From positions 1-54,464 of the forward strand of contig JAFDXN010000021.1 of the NCBI GenBank assembly GCA_018267915.1: a stretch of 54,464 nucleotides of DNA. The letters are read 5' to 3'. Position 1 is the first letter of the stretch; the number at the start of each line of letters is the position of its first letter. Origin of the DNA: Bacteroidota bacterium. GTDB lineage: Bacteria > Bacteroidota > Bacteroidia > Chitinophagales > Chitinophagaceae. This document shows, in pieces, positions 15,868 through 23,875 of the stretch. A program made the translations under genes and the position numbers. The notes below the pieces were generated by a model. That model saw only the letters and a list, made by a program, of their open reading frames with translations. It did no database searches and was not told the origin of the DNA.

Positions 15868-17211
15868 CTAAATGTTTGTTGGTATATTACCCATAGCTTT
15901 CTGCAGGTCTATTTTGGCTTGCAGTAACTGGTATAATGCATTAAGGTAATTGATTTCAGATGTGCGCAGGTCGGCCTCTGCGGTGATGACCTCCAGGTAT
16001 TGCTTAATGCCCTCGCGGTATTGCAGCCTGATGACGTCGTAGACCTCGCGCGCGGTACGCACGTTCTCCTGCATGGTGCGGAAGTCGGTGAGGTTGTTCT
16101 TGTAATTCGCCTTTGCCTGCTCGTATTCCGTGTTGATCCCATGCTTCAGGTCCACCATATCCCAATCCAGGCGCTGCTCCTGCAGTCTCGACTTGCGGAT
16201 GTTCTCCACGCGTTTAAAACCCTGGAATATGGGCAAAGAAAGCGTGATACCAAACAGCGAGTACGGGTAAGCCTTGCTGAACATATCAGAAAACTGATCG
16301 TTCTCGAACTCCGGTATGTAGTTATAAAACGCCGACAGCGACGGAAGAAAGCCGGTAGCATAATAATTAGTGGTCAGGTGCTGTATCTGTATAGAGTTTT
16401 GCAAAGCGCTGTACTCCACACGTTTTTCGTAATTCATTGCTTCAGTGGTATCCATACCTATCTCCTGCATCATCTGTGCTGTGTCATACACCACTGTAAG
16501 GCCTTTCTCCGGCGGGTAGCCCATCTGCTGCTTCAACACGGCGTATTTTACCTGTACGTTCTCGGAGGTATTTTTCAACTGGGCTACCGAATTGTTCAAT
16601 GATATACTTGCGCGCTTATAATCCACCTTATCCACGATGCCGGCCACATACTGGCTGTATGCATCTCTAAGGTTTTTGCCCAGCCTTTCGGTGTCTTCTG
16701 CCAGCACCTGTATCTGTGCCTGCGTAAGCAATACGTCATAAAAGGCTTTACTCACGTTGGTCACCAGGTCTATTTTGGTTAACTCCGTATTTTGGCGCGC
16801 ACCCTTCAGGTACAGGGGCGCTGCGTTCACTGCAAAGAGTACATCGTTGTTGAAAACGGTTTGTGTGGCGCCGAACTGGGGCAGCAAAGTATTGTAGAGC
16901 CCTGTCTTTACCGGCACCTTCGGGCCGCCGGGATTCTGTGTATTAGGTATAAAAGATGTAGGCAACTGGAAGTAGTGCTGGTAGTTGGCATTGAGGCCCA
17001 CCTGAGGAAACCAGCCCGAGAGGTTAATGCGATTGGTGGCGCGGGCGATCTTCTCATCTATGTACGATTGCTTCAGGGCCGGTTGATTGTTCACAGCGTA
17101 ATGCAGGCAATCATTTAATGTCATGGACGAATCGTTTGCGTGCTGCGCCCTCGATAAATAAGGACTAATGATAAGGAGGAAAATACCTAATGCTCGGGAT
17201 GGTGTTAACAT
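15868..17211 (-). CDS. TolC-family outer-membrane efflux channel
   Basis: A 447-residue protein with a signal peptide (about residues 1-22) and two repeated OEP halves. Each half has long helices and the expected beta-barrel segment: the first around GWFPQVGLNANY, the second around GFLPSLSAFYNY with ITLSLPIFQG. The last helix (EINYLNALYQLLQAKIDLQKAMG) is characteristic of the family. It is the first gene of the efflux operon. A strong hairpin sits just 5' of its start (17232-17275), and a -7 box TACTTTTG lies right behind it. Confidence 0.95.
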   Translation of the reverse strand: MLTPSRALGIFLLIISPYLSRAQHANDSSMTLNDCLHYAVNNQPALKQSYIDEKIARATNRINLSGWFPQVGLNANYQHYFQLPTSFIPNTQNPGGPKVPVKTGLYNTLLPQFGATQTVFNNDVLFAVNAAPLYLKGARQNTELTKIDLVTNVSKAFYDVLLTQAQIQVLAEDTERLGKNLRDAYSQYVAGIVDKVDYKRASISLNNSVAQLKNTSENVQVKYAVLKQQMGYPPEKGLTVVYDTAQMMQEIGMDTTEAMNYEKRVEYSALQNSIQIQHLTTNYYATGFLPSLSAFYNYIPEFENDQFSDMFSKAYPYSLFGITLSLPIFQGFKRVENIRKSRLQEQRLDWDMVDLKHGINTEYEQAKANYKNNLTDFRTMQENVRTAREVYDVIRLQYREGIKQYLEVITAEADLRTSEINYLNALYQLLQAKIDLQKAMGNIPTNI

Positions 17212-17231
17212 GCTTATGATATAGTGGCTTA

Positions 17232-17275
17232 GCGCCCTATAAAATTAATGCCGCCTCGCATTAATTTAAGGGCGC
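17232..17275 (-). promoter_or_regulatory. Large imperfect inverted repeat at the 5' end of the efflux transcript
   Basis: Left arm GCGCCCTATAAAATTAATGC (17232-17251) and right arm GCATTAATTTAAGGGCGC (17258-17275) pair with a small internal bulge, leaving the loop CGCCTC. The minus-strand -7 box starts two bases beyond it, so the predicted transcription start lies at or inside the right arm and the message would begin with this stem. It could be an operator for a TetR-type repressor, or an mRNA-stabilising or attenuating hairpin. Confidence 0.6.
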
Positions 17276-17276
17276 A

Positions 17277-17284
17277 CAAAAGTA
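17277..17284 (-). promoter_or_regulatory. -7 box TACTTTTG of the efflux operon
   Basis: The minus strand reads TACTTTTG, a perfect TAnnTTTG match, 66 bases before the tolC-like ATG. No TTG is seen at the usual -33 distance, but a 10-bp perfect palindrome TGTACGTACA (17306-17315) occupies about that position. Confidence 0.5.
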
Positions 17285-17686
17285 TCCCTTATCCTAATGA
17301 TTGCGTGTACGTACATTATTGCTTTTCTCGATTGCACACAGCCGATTTTCAATGACATACAAAATGAAAAATAAATGGCGACCAGGGTGCCGGCATAAGT
17401 TGAGATAGTATAATTTGCATACTGCAATTATTAGCAGTTGGTCGCTAACTATTTACGCCACAACAAGCGTTTTCGTAAGTACGCACATTACCAAAATATA
17501 CCTTTTATTCTTAAACCGGTTCTGTTAGACCTGTTGTTACTTAATAAGTTTAAAGATAGCTCAATTTGAATATAATATTTGACTAATTCGATATGGCGTG
17601 ATTAGATAGATTGTGCAGGCCTGCACGGCAAATAATAATATTGGCGCACTAAAACAAGGGAAAACGCTATTTATCGAATAAATCGC
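17285..17686. other. Intergenic region without recognised gene
   Basis: About 400 AT-rich bases between the divergent efflux operon and rpsO. Apart from the palindrome TGTACGTACA at 17306-17315 and the rpsO promoter at the right edge, no frame with plausible protein character, tRNA or terminator is seen. Confidence 0.6.
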
Positions 17687-17694
17687 TATCTTTG
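17687..17694 (+). promoter_or_regulatory. rpsO promoter -7 box TATCTTTG
   Basis: A perfect TAnnTTTG match 51 bases before the rpsO ATG, leaving an A-rich leader of about 45 bases. The leader lacks a Shine-Dalgarno sequence. Confidence 0.7.
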
Positions 17695-17745
17695 CAGTCC
17701 GAAAAAAATAGAAAACAGAGTCATTTATTAAATTTTGATGCCAAC

Positions 17746-18018
17746 ATGTCTCATTTAACTGCTGAAAAGAAAGCAAACATTTTTAAAACTTACGGTGGTA
17801 ACGAAGCTAACACCGGTTCAATTGAAGCGCAGATCGCTACACTTACAGAGCGTATCAACCACATTTCAAGCCATCTGCAAAGCAATAAAAAAGACTTCTC
17901 AAGCAATCGCGGGTTAATGCAAATGGTAGGCCGCCGCAAGCGCCTGCTGCAGTACCTCAGCCATACGAATCTAGAAGCTTATCGCGCACTGCTCGAAAAA
18001 CTGGGCCTCCGCAAATAA
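17746..18018 (+). CDS. rpsO: 30S ribosomal protein S15
   Basis: A 90-residue protein with the family pattern: N-terminal helix after MSHLTAEKK, then GGNEANTGSIEAQIA, SSHLQSNKKDFSSNRGL, the RNA-binding block GRRKRLLQYL, and the end YRALLEKLGLRK. It binds 16S rRNA (helices 20-22) early in small-subunit assembly. The upstream in-frame codon at 17692 lies inside the -7 box and is rejected. A strong hairpin/T-tract separates it from pnp, an order that is common in bacteria. Confidence 0.97.
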   Translation: MSHLTAEKKANIFKTYGGNEANTGSIEAQIATLTERINHISSHLQSNKKDFSSNRGLMQMVGRRKRLLQYLSHTNLEAYRALLEKLGLRK

Positions 18019-18028
18019 GCCATCCTCG

Positions 18029-18067
18029 CTATTCCCAACCAAAAGATGGTTGGGAATAGTTTTTTTT
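18029..18067 (+). terminator. Terminator between rpsO and pnp
   Basis: A 12-bp perfect stem CTATTCCCAACC / GGTTGGGAATAG (18029-18040, 18048-18059) is followed by eight T. It begins ten bases after the rpsO stop and ends 22 bases before the pnp ATG, with no separate -7 box visible in between. pnp is therefore likely served by read-through. Confidence 0.85.
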
Positions 18068-18089
18068 GAACATATTTAAATATTATTTT

Positions 18090-20459
18090 ATGATTCCCAA
18101 TCCCATTTCCGTGTCCTACAAGCTGGACGACGGACGTGAAATAAGCATAGAAACGGGAAAATTAGCCCGCCAGGCCGACGGCGCCGCTGTTGTTCGCATG
18201 GGCAACTGCATGATCCTGGCTACTGTAGTAGCAAATACAGAGCCCAAACCCGGGCAATCGTTTTTCCCGCTGAGCGTTGATTACCAGGAAAAGTTTGCAT
18301 CTGCAGGCCGCATACCCGGTTCGTTCTTTAAGCGCGAAGCCCGCCTTAATGACTATGAGATACTGATCAGCCGTCTTATTGACCGCGCACTGCGCCCGCT
18401 CTTCCCTGATGATTATCTCTGCGAAGTACAGGTGCTGGTTACGCTTATCTCTTCCGATCCTGAGATCATGCCCGATGCGCTGGCTTGCCTGGCCGCATCT
18501 GCAGCATTAGCAGTGTCTGATATTCCGATCCAGGAGATCATCTCCGAAGTTCGCGTAGCACGTATTAATGGCCAATACGCCATTAACCCTACCCGCACTG
18601 AAATGAAGGATGCGGACATCAACATCATCGTGGCTGCTACCGATAAGAACATCATGATGGTGGAAGGTGAAGGTAAAGAGTGTGATGAAGCCGGCCTGCT
18701 GAAAGCAATAGAGCTGGGCCACGCTGCTATACACCGCCAGGTGAAACTGCAGGAAGAACTGCGCGATAAAGCTGGTGTTAAGGGCAAACGCGAATACACA
18801 AAACCATATACTAATCCTGAACTGGAAGCAAAGATCGAAGCTTATGCCAAGGACAGGATATACCAGGTAGCAAAAGGCGCTATGGCCAAGCACGACCGTG
18901 GCGATGCCTTCAAAGCGATTAAAGACGAATTCGTTGCGCAGTTCGTGCCGGGTACCGAAACGGAAATGAAGCCGGAAGACGCAGCCCTGGTAGGCATGTA
19001 CTTCCACGATCTTGAAAAGAAGATCATCCGCAACATGATGCTCGATGAGCGTGTGCGCCTCGATGGCCGCGGACTGGAAGATGTGCGTGTACTGACCATG
19101 GAGACCGACCTGTTGCCTTCACCACACGGTTCGGCACTGTTCACTCGTGGCGAAACACAATCGCTTACAACCGTGACACTGGGTACTACAGAAGATGAAC
19201 TGCTGCTGGAAACCGCACAGACATCCGATTACATGAAATTCATATTGCATTATAACTTCCCGCCATTCTCAACCGGCGAGATTAAGATGATGCGCGGCCC
19301 GGGCCGTCGCGAAGTGGGTCATGGTAACCTTGCCATGCGCTCGCTGAAGCAAATGATGCCGGGGGCCGATTACCCTTATACTGTACGTGTAGTATCGGAT
19401 ATATTGGAATCGAACGGTTCTTCTTCAATGGCTACTGTTTGTGCCGGTTCACTGGCGCTGATGGATGCCGGCGTACCCATGCCGAAGCATGTGAGTGGTG
19501 TGGCAATGGGCCTTATATCGGGCGAGAACGGCAAGTTCGCCATCCTTACCGATATCCTTGGCGATGAAGATCACCTGGGCGATATGGACTTTAAAGTTAC
19601 CGGCACACGCGATGGTATCTGCGGTATCCAGATGGATATCAAAGTAGATGGCCTGAGCATGGACGTGATGATGCAGGCCCTTGAGCAGGCACGCCGTGGC
19701 CGCTTACATATCCTGGATGCAATGTACAACTGCATTGCTGCTTACCGTCCTGAACTGAAACCACATGCACCACGCATCGAGCAGCTGAACATCGACCGCG
19801 AATTCATTGGTGCTGTGATAGGCCCGGGTGGTAAAGTGATACAGGAGATACAGCGCGAAACAGGCACTACTATCAACATCGAAGAAGTTGGTGAGCAGGG
19901 CGTTATCAAAGTATTCGCTGCAAACAAAGAAAATATTGATAAGGCTATGGCCTGGATAAAGGGCATAGTAATGGTACCTGAAGTAGGCGCCGAGTACGAA
20001 GGTACCGTAAAGAGCATTATGCCTTTCGGTGCATTCGTTGAGTTCCTGCCCGGAAAGCAAGGCTTGCTGCATATATCGGAAGTGAGCTGGAAGCGCCTTG
20101 ATTCGCTCGACGGTGTGTTGAAGGAAGGTGACAAGGTGAAGATCAAACTCATCGGCACCGATCCTAAGACCGGCAAGCTGCGCCTGAGCCGCAAAGTGCT
20201 GATGCCTAAGCCTGAAGGTTACGTAGAACCTGAAAAGCGCGAGCGTCCTGAGCGTGGTGACCGTGGAGATCGCGGCGACCGCAGGAACAACGACCGTGGC
20301 GACCGCCGCGATCGTGATAAAGGCGGCGACCGCCGCCAGGGTGGCGACCGCCCTAAGCAGCACCATAACAACAATAATGGTGGTGAACAGGCACAGGAAC
20401 AAGTGCAGCCACAACAGGAGCAAAGCAGCGCAGCTGATGATGCCGACCTGGCACTGTAA
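18090..20459 (+). CDS. pnp: Polyribonucleotide nucleotidyltransferase (PNPase)
   Basis: A 789-residue phosphorolytic 3'-5' exoribonuclease. Two RNase PH-like halves are seen: the first from the N-terminus through [21 protein letters not shown], the second with [22 protein letters not shown] and [15 protein letters not shown]. They are followed by a KH domain ([14 protein letters not shown]) and an S1 domain ([15 protein letters not shown]...LLHISEVSW). The tail of about 80 residues is very rich in Arg, Gly and Asp ([14 protein letters not shown]), then His/Asn/Gln-rich, probably a disordered RNA-binding extension. ATG 18090 is preferred over 18066, which lies in the terminator T-tract. Confidence 0.97.
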   Translation: MIPNPISVSYKLDDGREISIETGKLARQADGAAVVRMGNCMILATVVANTEPKPGQSFFPLSVDYQEKFASAGRIPGSFFKREARLNDYEILISRLIDRALRPLFPDDYLCEVQVLVTLISSDPEIMPDALACLAASAALAVSDIPIQEIISEVRVARINGQYAINPTRTEMKDADINIIVAATDKNIMMVEGEGKECDEAGLLKAIELGHAAIHRQVKLQEELRDKAGVKGKREYTKPYTNPELEAKIEAYAKDRIYQVAKGAMAKHDRGDAFKAIKDEFVAQFVPGTETEMKPEDAALVGMYFHDLEKKIIRNMMLDERVRLDGRGLEDVRVLTMETDLLPSPHGSALFTRGETQSLTTVTLGTTEDELLLETAQTSDYMKFILHYNFPPFSTGEIKMMRGPGRREVGHGNLAMRSLKQMMPGADYPYTVRVVSDILESNGSSSMATVCAGSLALMDAGVPMPKHVSGVAMGLISGENGKFAILTDILGDEDHLGDMDFKVTGTRDGICGIQMDIKVDGLSMDVMMQALEQARRGRLHILDAMYNCIAAYRPELKPHAPRIEQLNIDREFIGAVIGPGGKVIQEIQRETGTTINIEEVGEQGVIKVFAANKENIDKAMAWIKGIVMVPEVGAEYEGTVKSIMPFGAFVEFLPGKQGLLHISEVSWKRLDSLDGVLKEGDKVKIKLIGTDPKTGKLRLSRKVLMPKPEGYVEPEKRERPERGDRGDRGDRRNNDRGDRRDRDKGGDRRQGGDRPKQHHNNNNGGEQAQEQVQPQQEQSSAADDADLAL

Positions 20460-20482
20460 CGATTTGAATAGCTTAATAATAG

Positions 20483-20512
20483 AAAAGCCCCGCATCTTAT
20501 GCGGGGCTTTTT
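20483..20512 (+). terminator. pnp terminator
   Basis: A stem AAGCCCCGCAT / ATGCGGGGCTT with a 3-base loop, then T-tract, 23 bases after the pnp stop. The A-run on the left makes it usable on both strands. Confidence 0.9.
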
Positions 20513-20545
20513 CGTTATATACGGTAACTTTATAAAAACACGGAT

Positions 20546-21262
20546 ATGGCCCGCCCCACATTATCTGCGATCCTTTGGTTGTTGCTGCCGCTATCAGCTA
20601 TTGCACAACAGTATACCACTGCCGATATAAAAATGAAGGCCGATGCCGAACTGCACAAGCTAGTAAATGAGGACATCTTTCGGCATTGCGTTTTCGCCAA
20701 TGCAAGTTATTACGGCTATAAAGACGACAAAGGAGAACTGCAGTGGAGCACGCTCGAAGACAAAATGCTGAAAGGGAAACCGATAAAAACGGGCGTTTAT
20801 TATACGCTCGACTACAAATATTCAAAATGCAGGCTGTACGACAGTATTGGGGGCAGAATATTTTTAGAGTTTAATGAAAACTGGACACTTACAAACACAC
20901 CCAACCTGAAATTTATACCTGACTTTATGTTGAAAGGGGATCCCTGCAGGTTTATCACGAAAAAAGAGGCCATGCAGATCGCGATCAACAATGGCAGAAA
21001 AACGGATCCCCATACGTTGGGAGGCCTCAGATATGTAGAAGACAGTAAACAGTTTGTTTGGGAATTCTTTCATACACCAACGAAGGAAGAAATGACGCCT
21101 CCGTCCGACGATTATAAAAAAACCAGCAAAGACCATATAACCCAGTTACTGGAATGGGAAATATTCATAGATGCGGAGACGGGGGCGCTGCTGGACAATG
21201 ATAAAATGCTGTTCGGGCACAGAGGGCCTTTCCGCACCAGCCTGGCCATCGATGAAGATTAG
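20546..21262 (+). CDS. Exported hypothetical protein, 238 aa
   Basis: The signal peptide (LSAILWLLLPLSAIA) is followed by a soluble domain I do not recognise. Visible features are ITKKEAMQIAINNG (about residues 137-150), which looks like a helix-turn entry seen in small PepSY-type or inhibitor domains, and a closing WEIFIDAETGALLD segment that is also PepSY-like. I treat this resemblance as weak. The box TAACTTTA (20525-20532) is a probable -7 element 13 bases before the ATG. It stands alone between the pnp terminator and the VOC gene. Confidence 0.6.
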   Translation: MARPTLSAILWLLLPLSAIAQQYTTADIKMKADAELHKLVNEDIFRHCVFANASYYGYKDDKGELQWSTLEDKMLKGKPIKTGVYYTLDYKYSKCRLYDSIGGRIFLEFNENWTLTNTPNLKFIPDFMLKGDPCRFITKKEAMQIAINNGRKTDPHTLGGLRYVEDSKQFVWEFFHTPTKEEMTPPSDDYKKTSKDHITQLLEWEIFIDAETGALLDNDKMLFGHRGPFRTSLAIDED

Positions 21263-21355
21263 AGCAGCATACATTTAAAACATACTTTACCATTCCGTAA
21301 CGATGCGATAATAACGCTGCTTGAAATTTATGTCTTAACAAAAAAAAATATTTTC

Positions 21356-21739
21356 ATGGACAAGAGCACAAATGCACTCAACTGGTTTGAGATACCGGCT
21401 TCAGACATCAGCCGTGCAAAGAATTTCTACGAAAACGTTTTTGACGTACAGATGGACCAGCAGAGCATGATGGGCATGGAAATGGCCTTCTTCCCTGGCG
21501 AAAATGGTAATGGCAAAGTGTCGGGCGCAGTAGTGCAAAGCGATATGCATAAACCGTCGGGCGAGGGTGCAGTGCTGTACCTGAACGCCAATCCTTCGAT
21601 GGATACTATCCTCTCCAAAGTGGAAGCTGCCGGCGGAACGATCGTGATGCCTAAAACAGAGATCAGCCCTGAGGTTGGCCACATGGCTTTCTTCACTGAT
21701 ACTGAAGGCAATAAAATAGGCCTGCACTCACAGAACTAA
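21356..21739 (+). CDS. VOC-family (glyoxalase/bleomycin-resistance fold) protein
   Basis: A 127-residue protein with a single vicinal-oxygen-chelate module pair: the opening LNWFEIPASDISRAKNFYENV and the closing MAFFTDTEGNKIGLHS. Metal-ligand positions are occupied by Glu or His at strand starts (FEIP; GHMAFF; final GLHSQ). Members act as small dioxygenase-like or isomerase enzymes or bind small molecules; the substrate cannot be told. It is followed by the 30-bp palindrome at 21753. Confidence 0.85.
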   Translation: MDKSTNALNWFEIPASDISRAKNFYENVFDVQMDQQSMMGMEMAFFPGENGNGKVSGAVVQSDMHKPSGEGAVLYLNANPSMDTILSKVEAAGGTIVMPKTEISPEVGHMAFFTDTEGNKIGLHSQN

Positions 21740-21752
21740 TCAAGATATATAA

Positions 21753-21782
21753 GAACAGGACGCGCGATCGCGCGTCCTGTTC
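21753..21782. terminator. Perfect 30-bp palindrome between convergent genes
   Basis: GAACAGGACGCGCGA followed immediately by its exact reverse complement, with no spacer; the centre CGATCG is between 21767 and 21768. It lies 13 bases after the VOC stop and overlaps the stop codon of the glycosyltransferase gene on the other strand. Neither side has a T-tract. Its position suggests a bidirectional transcript end, but a binding site is also possible. Confidence 0.6.
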
Positions 21783-22965
21783 AAAGAAATGCCATCCTTT
21801 GCCAGCGCTCAGGATGATAAACGTTTTTATACACCTCCATCACCTTTGCGGCCGCTATTTGCGGCGCGAACTTCTGCGCATGCGCAATACCCTTCCTGAT
21901 CATTTGCTGACGCAATATATCATTTGAGCTCACGGTTAATATGGCATTTGCCAGTTCGTCCACACTGGTGGGGTCGACGTAATAGGCTGCATCTCCCCCC
22001 GTTTCGGGCAGGCAGGAAGTGTTAGATGTTATCACAGGTATCCTGCTCCATAAGGCTTCCAGTACGGGCAACCCGAAACCCTCGTAAACTGATGGGTATA
22101 AAAGCATCTCCGCCGACTGATAGATAGCAGGGAAGTCTTCCGAACTTTTAAACTTAGGATCATTGGCTTCCTGTTGGCGCTCGAGGAATTGCACCTGTGC
22201 CTGCATACCATTTGCATTGATAAAAGCGTTCACTTGGGTTGCATAGTTGCCACTTCCCGAACCTATCACAACCAGCGGCAGATCAACCTTATCCTTAAGC
22301 ACATGTAGGGCTTTGCAGATATTCAGCAAGTTCTTCCGCTCCACGATACTGCCTACATACAGCAAGTACTTCGCAGGCAGCCTGTATTTTTCTCTTACCG
22401 CTTCCCGTTCTCCGTCGTTTACAATATGCTCATAAACAGGCATAACCGAAGGATAGCAAACTGATATTTTGGAGGCGGGCACTTTGTAAAGTTCAACAAG
22501 GTCCTCGCGTGTCTTATTGCTTACTGAAATGATATGTGTAGCATGCTCACAGGCGTACTTGAATTTCTTCCTGTAAATCTTAACATCCGCAGCTTTGTAC
22601 TGTTCGGGATAGTACTCAAAGATGAGATCGTGTATGGTAACCACCGACCGGATGCCAGTGCGCCCGATCCCCACCGGTATCTCGTGACTGAGGCCATGAT
22701 AGATATCTATCCCCAGGCGCTTAAGGTCATTCTTAACCCAGCCACTGCGCCATAGCGATGGTAAACTCCTGCCAATACCTGATGGGGTAATAACATGCAC
22801 ATTAGGAGACTGTTGGGGCCGGTAGACGGAGGTGTGCCTCGGCGCCATGAGATAATACTCATTTGCAGGAAAATCCGCAATCAGCTGGTCTATAAGCATC
22901 CGGCTGTAGTTGCCCAGTCCCGTACTATTCTCAAAAGCCCTTTTGGCGTCGAAGGCGATGCGCAT
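21781..22965 (-). CDS. GT4-family glycosyltransferase
   Basis: A 394-residue GT-B-fold retaining glycosyltransferase. The N-terminal domain opens with MRIAFDAKR and a glycine-rich TGLGNYSR loop. A DIYHGLSHEIP segment and a VVTIHDLIFEYYP segment follow, then VSNKTREDL. The C-terminal domain has LLYVGSIVERKN and the nucleotide-sugar motif PSVYEGFGLPVLEA, which contains the E-x7-E pair. It is expected to add a sugar to a lipid- or polysaccharide-linked acceptor in the cytoplasm. The donor is unknown. No other glycan genes are adjacent, so it may be an orphan. Confidence 0.9.
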   Translation of the reverse strand: MRIAFDAKRAFENSTGLGNYSRMLIDQLIADFPANEYYLMAPRHTSVYRPQQSPNVHVITPSGIGRSLPSLWRSGWVKNDLKRLGIDIYHGLSHEIPVGIGRTGIRSVVTIHDLIFEYYPEQYKAADVKIYRKKFKYACEHATHIISVSNKTREDLVELYKVPASKISVCYPSVMPVYEHIVNDGEREAVREKYRLPAKYLLYVGSIVERKNLLNICKALHVLKDKVDLPLVVIGSGSGNYATQVNAFINANGMQAQVQFLERQQEANDPKFKSSEDFPAIYQSAEMLLYPSVYEGFGLPVLEALWSRIPVITSNTSCLPETGGDAAYYVDPTSVDELANAILTVSSNDILRQQMIRKGIAHAQKFAPQIAAAKVMEVYKNVYHPERWQRMAFL

Positions 22966-23037
22966 ATTGCTGATAAAAATAGCAATTAATTAAAGGTCAT
23001 GCTAACCAAGGTCACTGTCGGCACGGTATATGTTGAG

Positions 23038-23045
23038 TAATTTTG
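23038..23045 (+). promoter_or_regulatory. -7 box TAATTTTG for the CHAD gene
   Basis: A perfect TAnnTTTG match, 25 bases before the ATG at 23071; it favours that start over the TTG at 23056. Confidence 0.6.
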
Positions 23046-23070
23046 CCCTGATAGATTGGCCGGAAGCGTT

Positions 23071-23871
23071 ATGAACAGGAAAAAAACCGCCGCACTGCTG
23101 GAAGACAGACTCAAAGATGTGAGCGACACTGTAATAAAGGTGGCCCCCGGCTTTGAGGAAGATGATATACACGCCTTTCGAGTGGCAGTGAAAAAGCTTC
23201 GTGCCTACATGCGCCTGGTAAGCAGCGCGGATAAGCAGCCCAAGCTTATACTCAGTAAAAAATTCCACGAGCTTTACGATATAGCGGGGGCGATAAGAGA
23301 GGCGCAACTAAGGCTGAAGAAAGCCGGTGCACCTAAAGATAAGCTGGCCGGTTACATAGCCGACCTGGAACACAGGATAGCCTTTAATAAAGAAGAATGG
23401 CAAAAAAAATATAATGAGGACGTCGTAAAAAAACTATCTAAAAAACTGACCGGCAAAGACCTGAAAAAGCTACCTGATAAGACCCTGACGGCTTTTATGA
23501 AGGACAAGATGCAGGTGCTGGAAGACGCCGCAGATACCAGCCCCAACGATGAAACGATACACGAGTGCCGCAAGAGTGTGAAGGACATGCTATACAATAC
23601 TAAACTTGCGGAGAAGCACTGGCCAGGCGCCTTTAAAAAAGTAGAACACCTGCCGCTGAGTAAACTCGACGAACTCTCAGACATGCTTGGCGATTATAAC
23701 GATGAACGTTTGTTGCTGGAGAGCCACCTGGCGTTTATTGCCCTGTCCACAACTGCTGAAGAACAAAAACGACTTAGCGCTATAAGCAACAAAGAGAATA
23801 TCGCGAAGGCGCAACAAAAGCAGGTGCTGTTAAAGGAACTGAAAAAGTTCGTTACGGCTACTGCTATATAA
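23071..23871 (+). CDS. CHAD domain protein
   Basis: A 266-residue, highly charged, all-helical protein. The CHAD pattern is present: conserved histidines and basic residues in IHAFRVAVKKLRAYMRL (about residues 33-49), GAIREAQ, and a second copy of the helix pair with TIHECRKSVKDMLY, then LGDYNDERLLL. CHAD proteins bind polyphosphate through their basic surface, and some accompany triphosphate tunnel enzymes. None is adjacent here. It converges with the FAD enzyme gene, with four bases between stops. Confidence 0.9.
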   Translation: MNRKKTAALLEDRLKDVSDTVIKVAPGFEEDDIHAFRVAVKKLRAYMRLVSSADKQPKLILSKKFHELYDIAGAIREAQLRLKKAGAPKDKLAGYIADLEHRIAFNKEEWQKKYNEDVVKKLSKKLTGKDLKKLPDKTLTAFMKDKMQVLEDAADTSPNDETIHECRKSVKDMLYNTKLAEKHWPGAFKKVEHLPLSKLDELSDMLGDYNDERLLLESHLAFIALSTTAEEQKRLSAISNKENIAKAQQKQVLLKELKKFVTATAI

Positions 23872-23875
23872 TTGC

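Noticed and set aside
19704..20561. 285-residue minus-strand frame across pnp
   Set aside because: Antisense to the KH/S1 part of PNPase, with alanine/valine/threonine runs that mirror the R/G/D-rich tail; a shadow frame.
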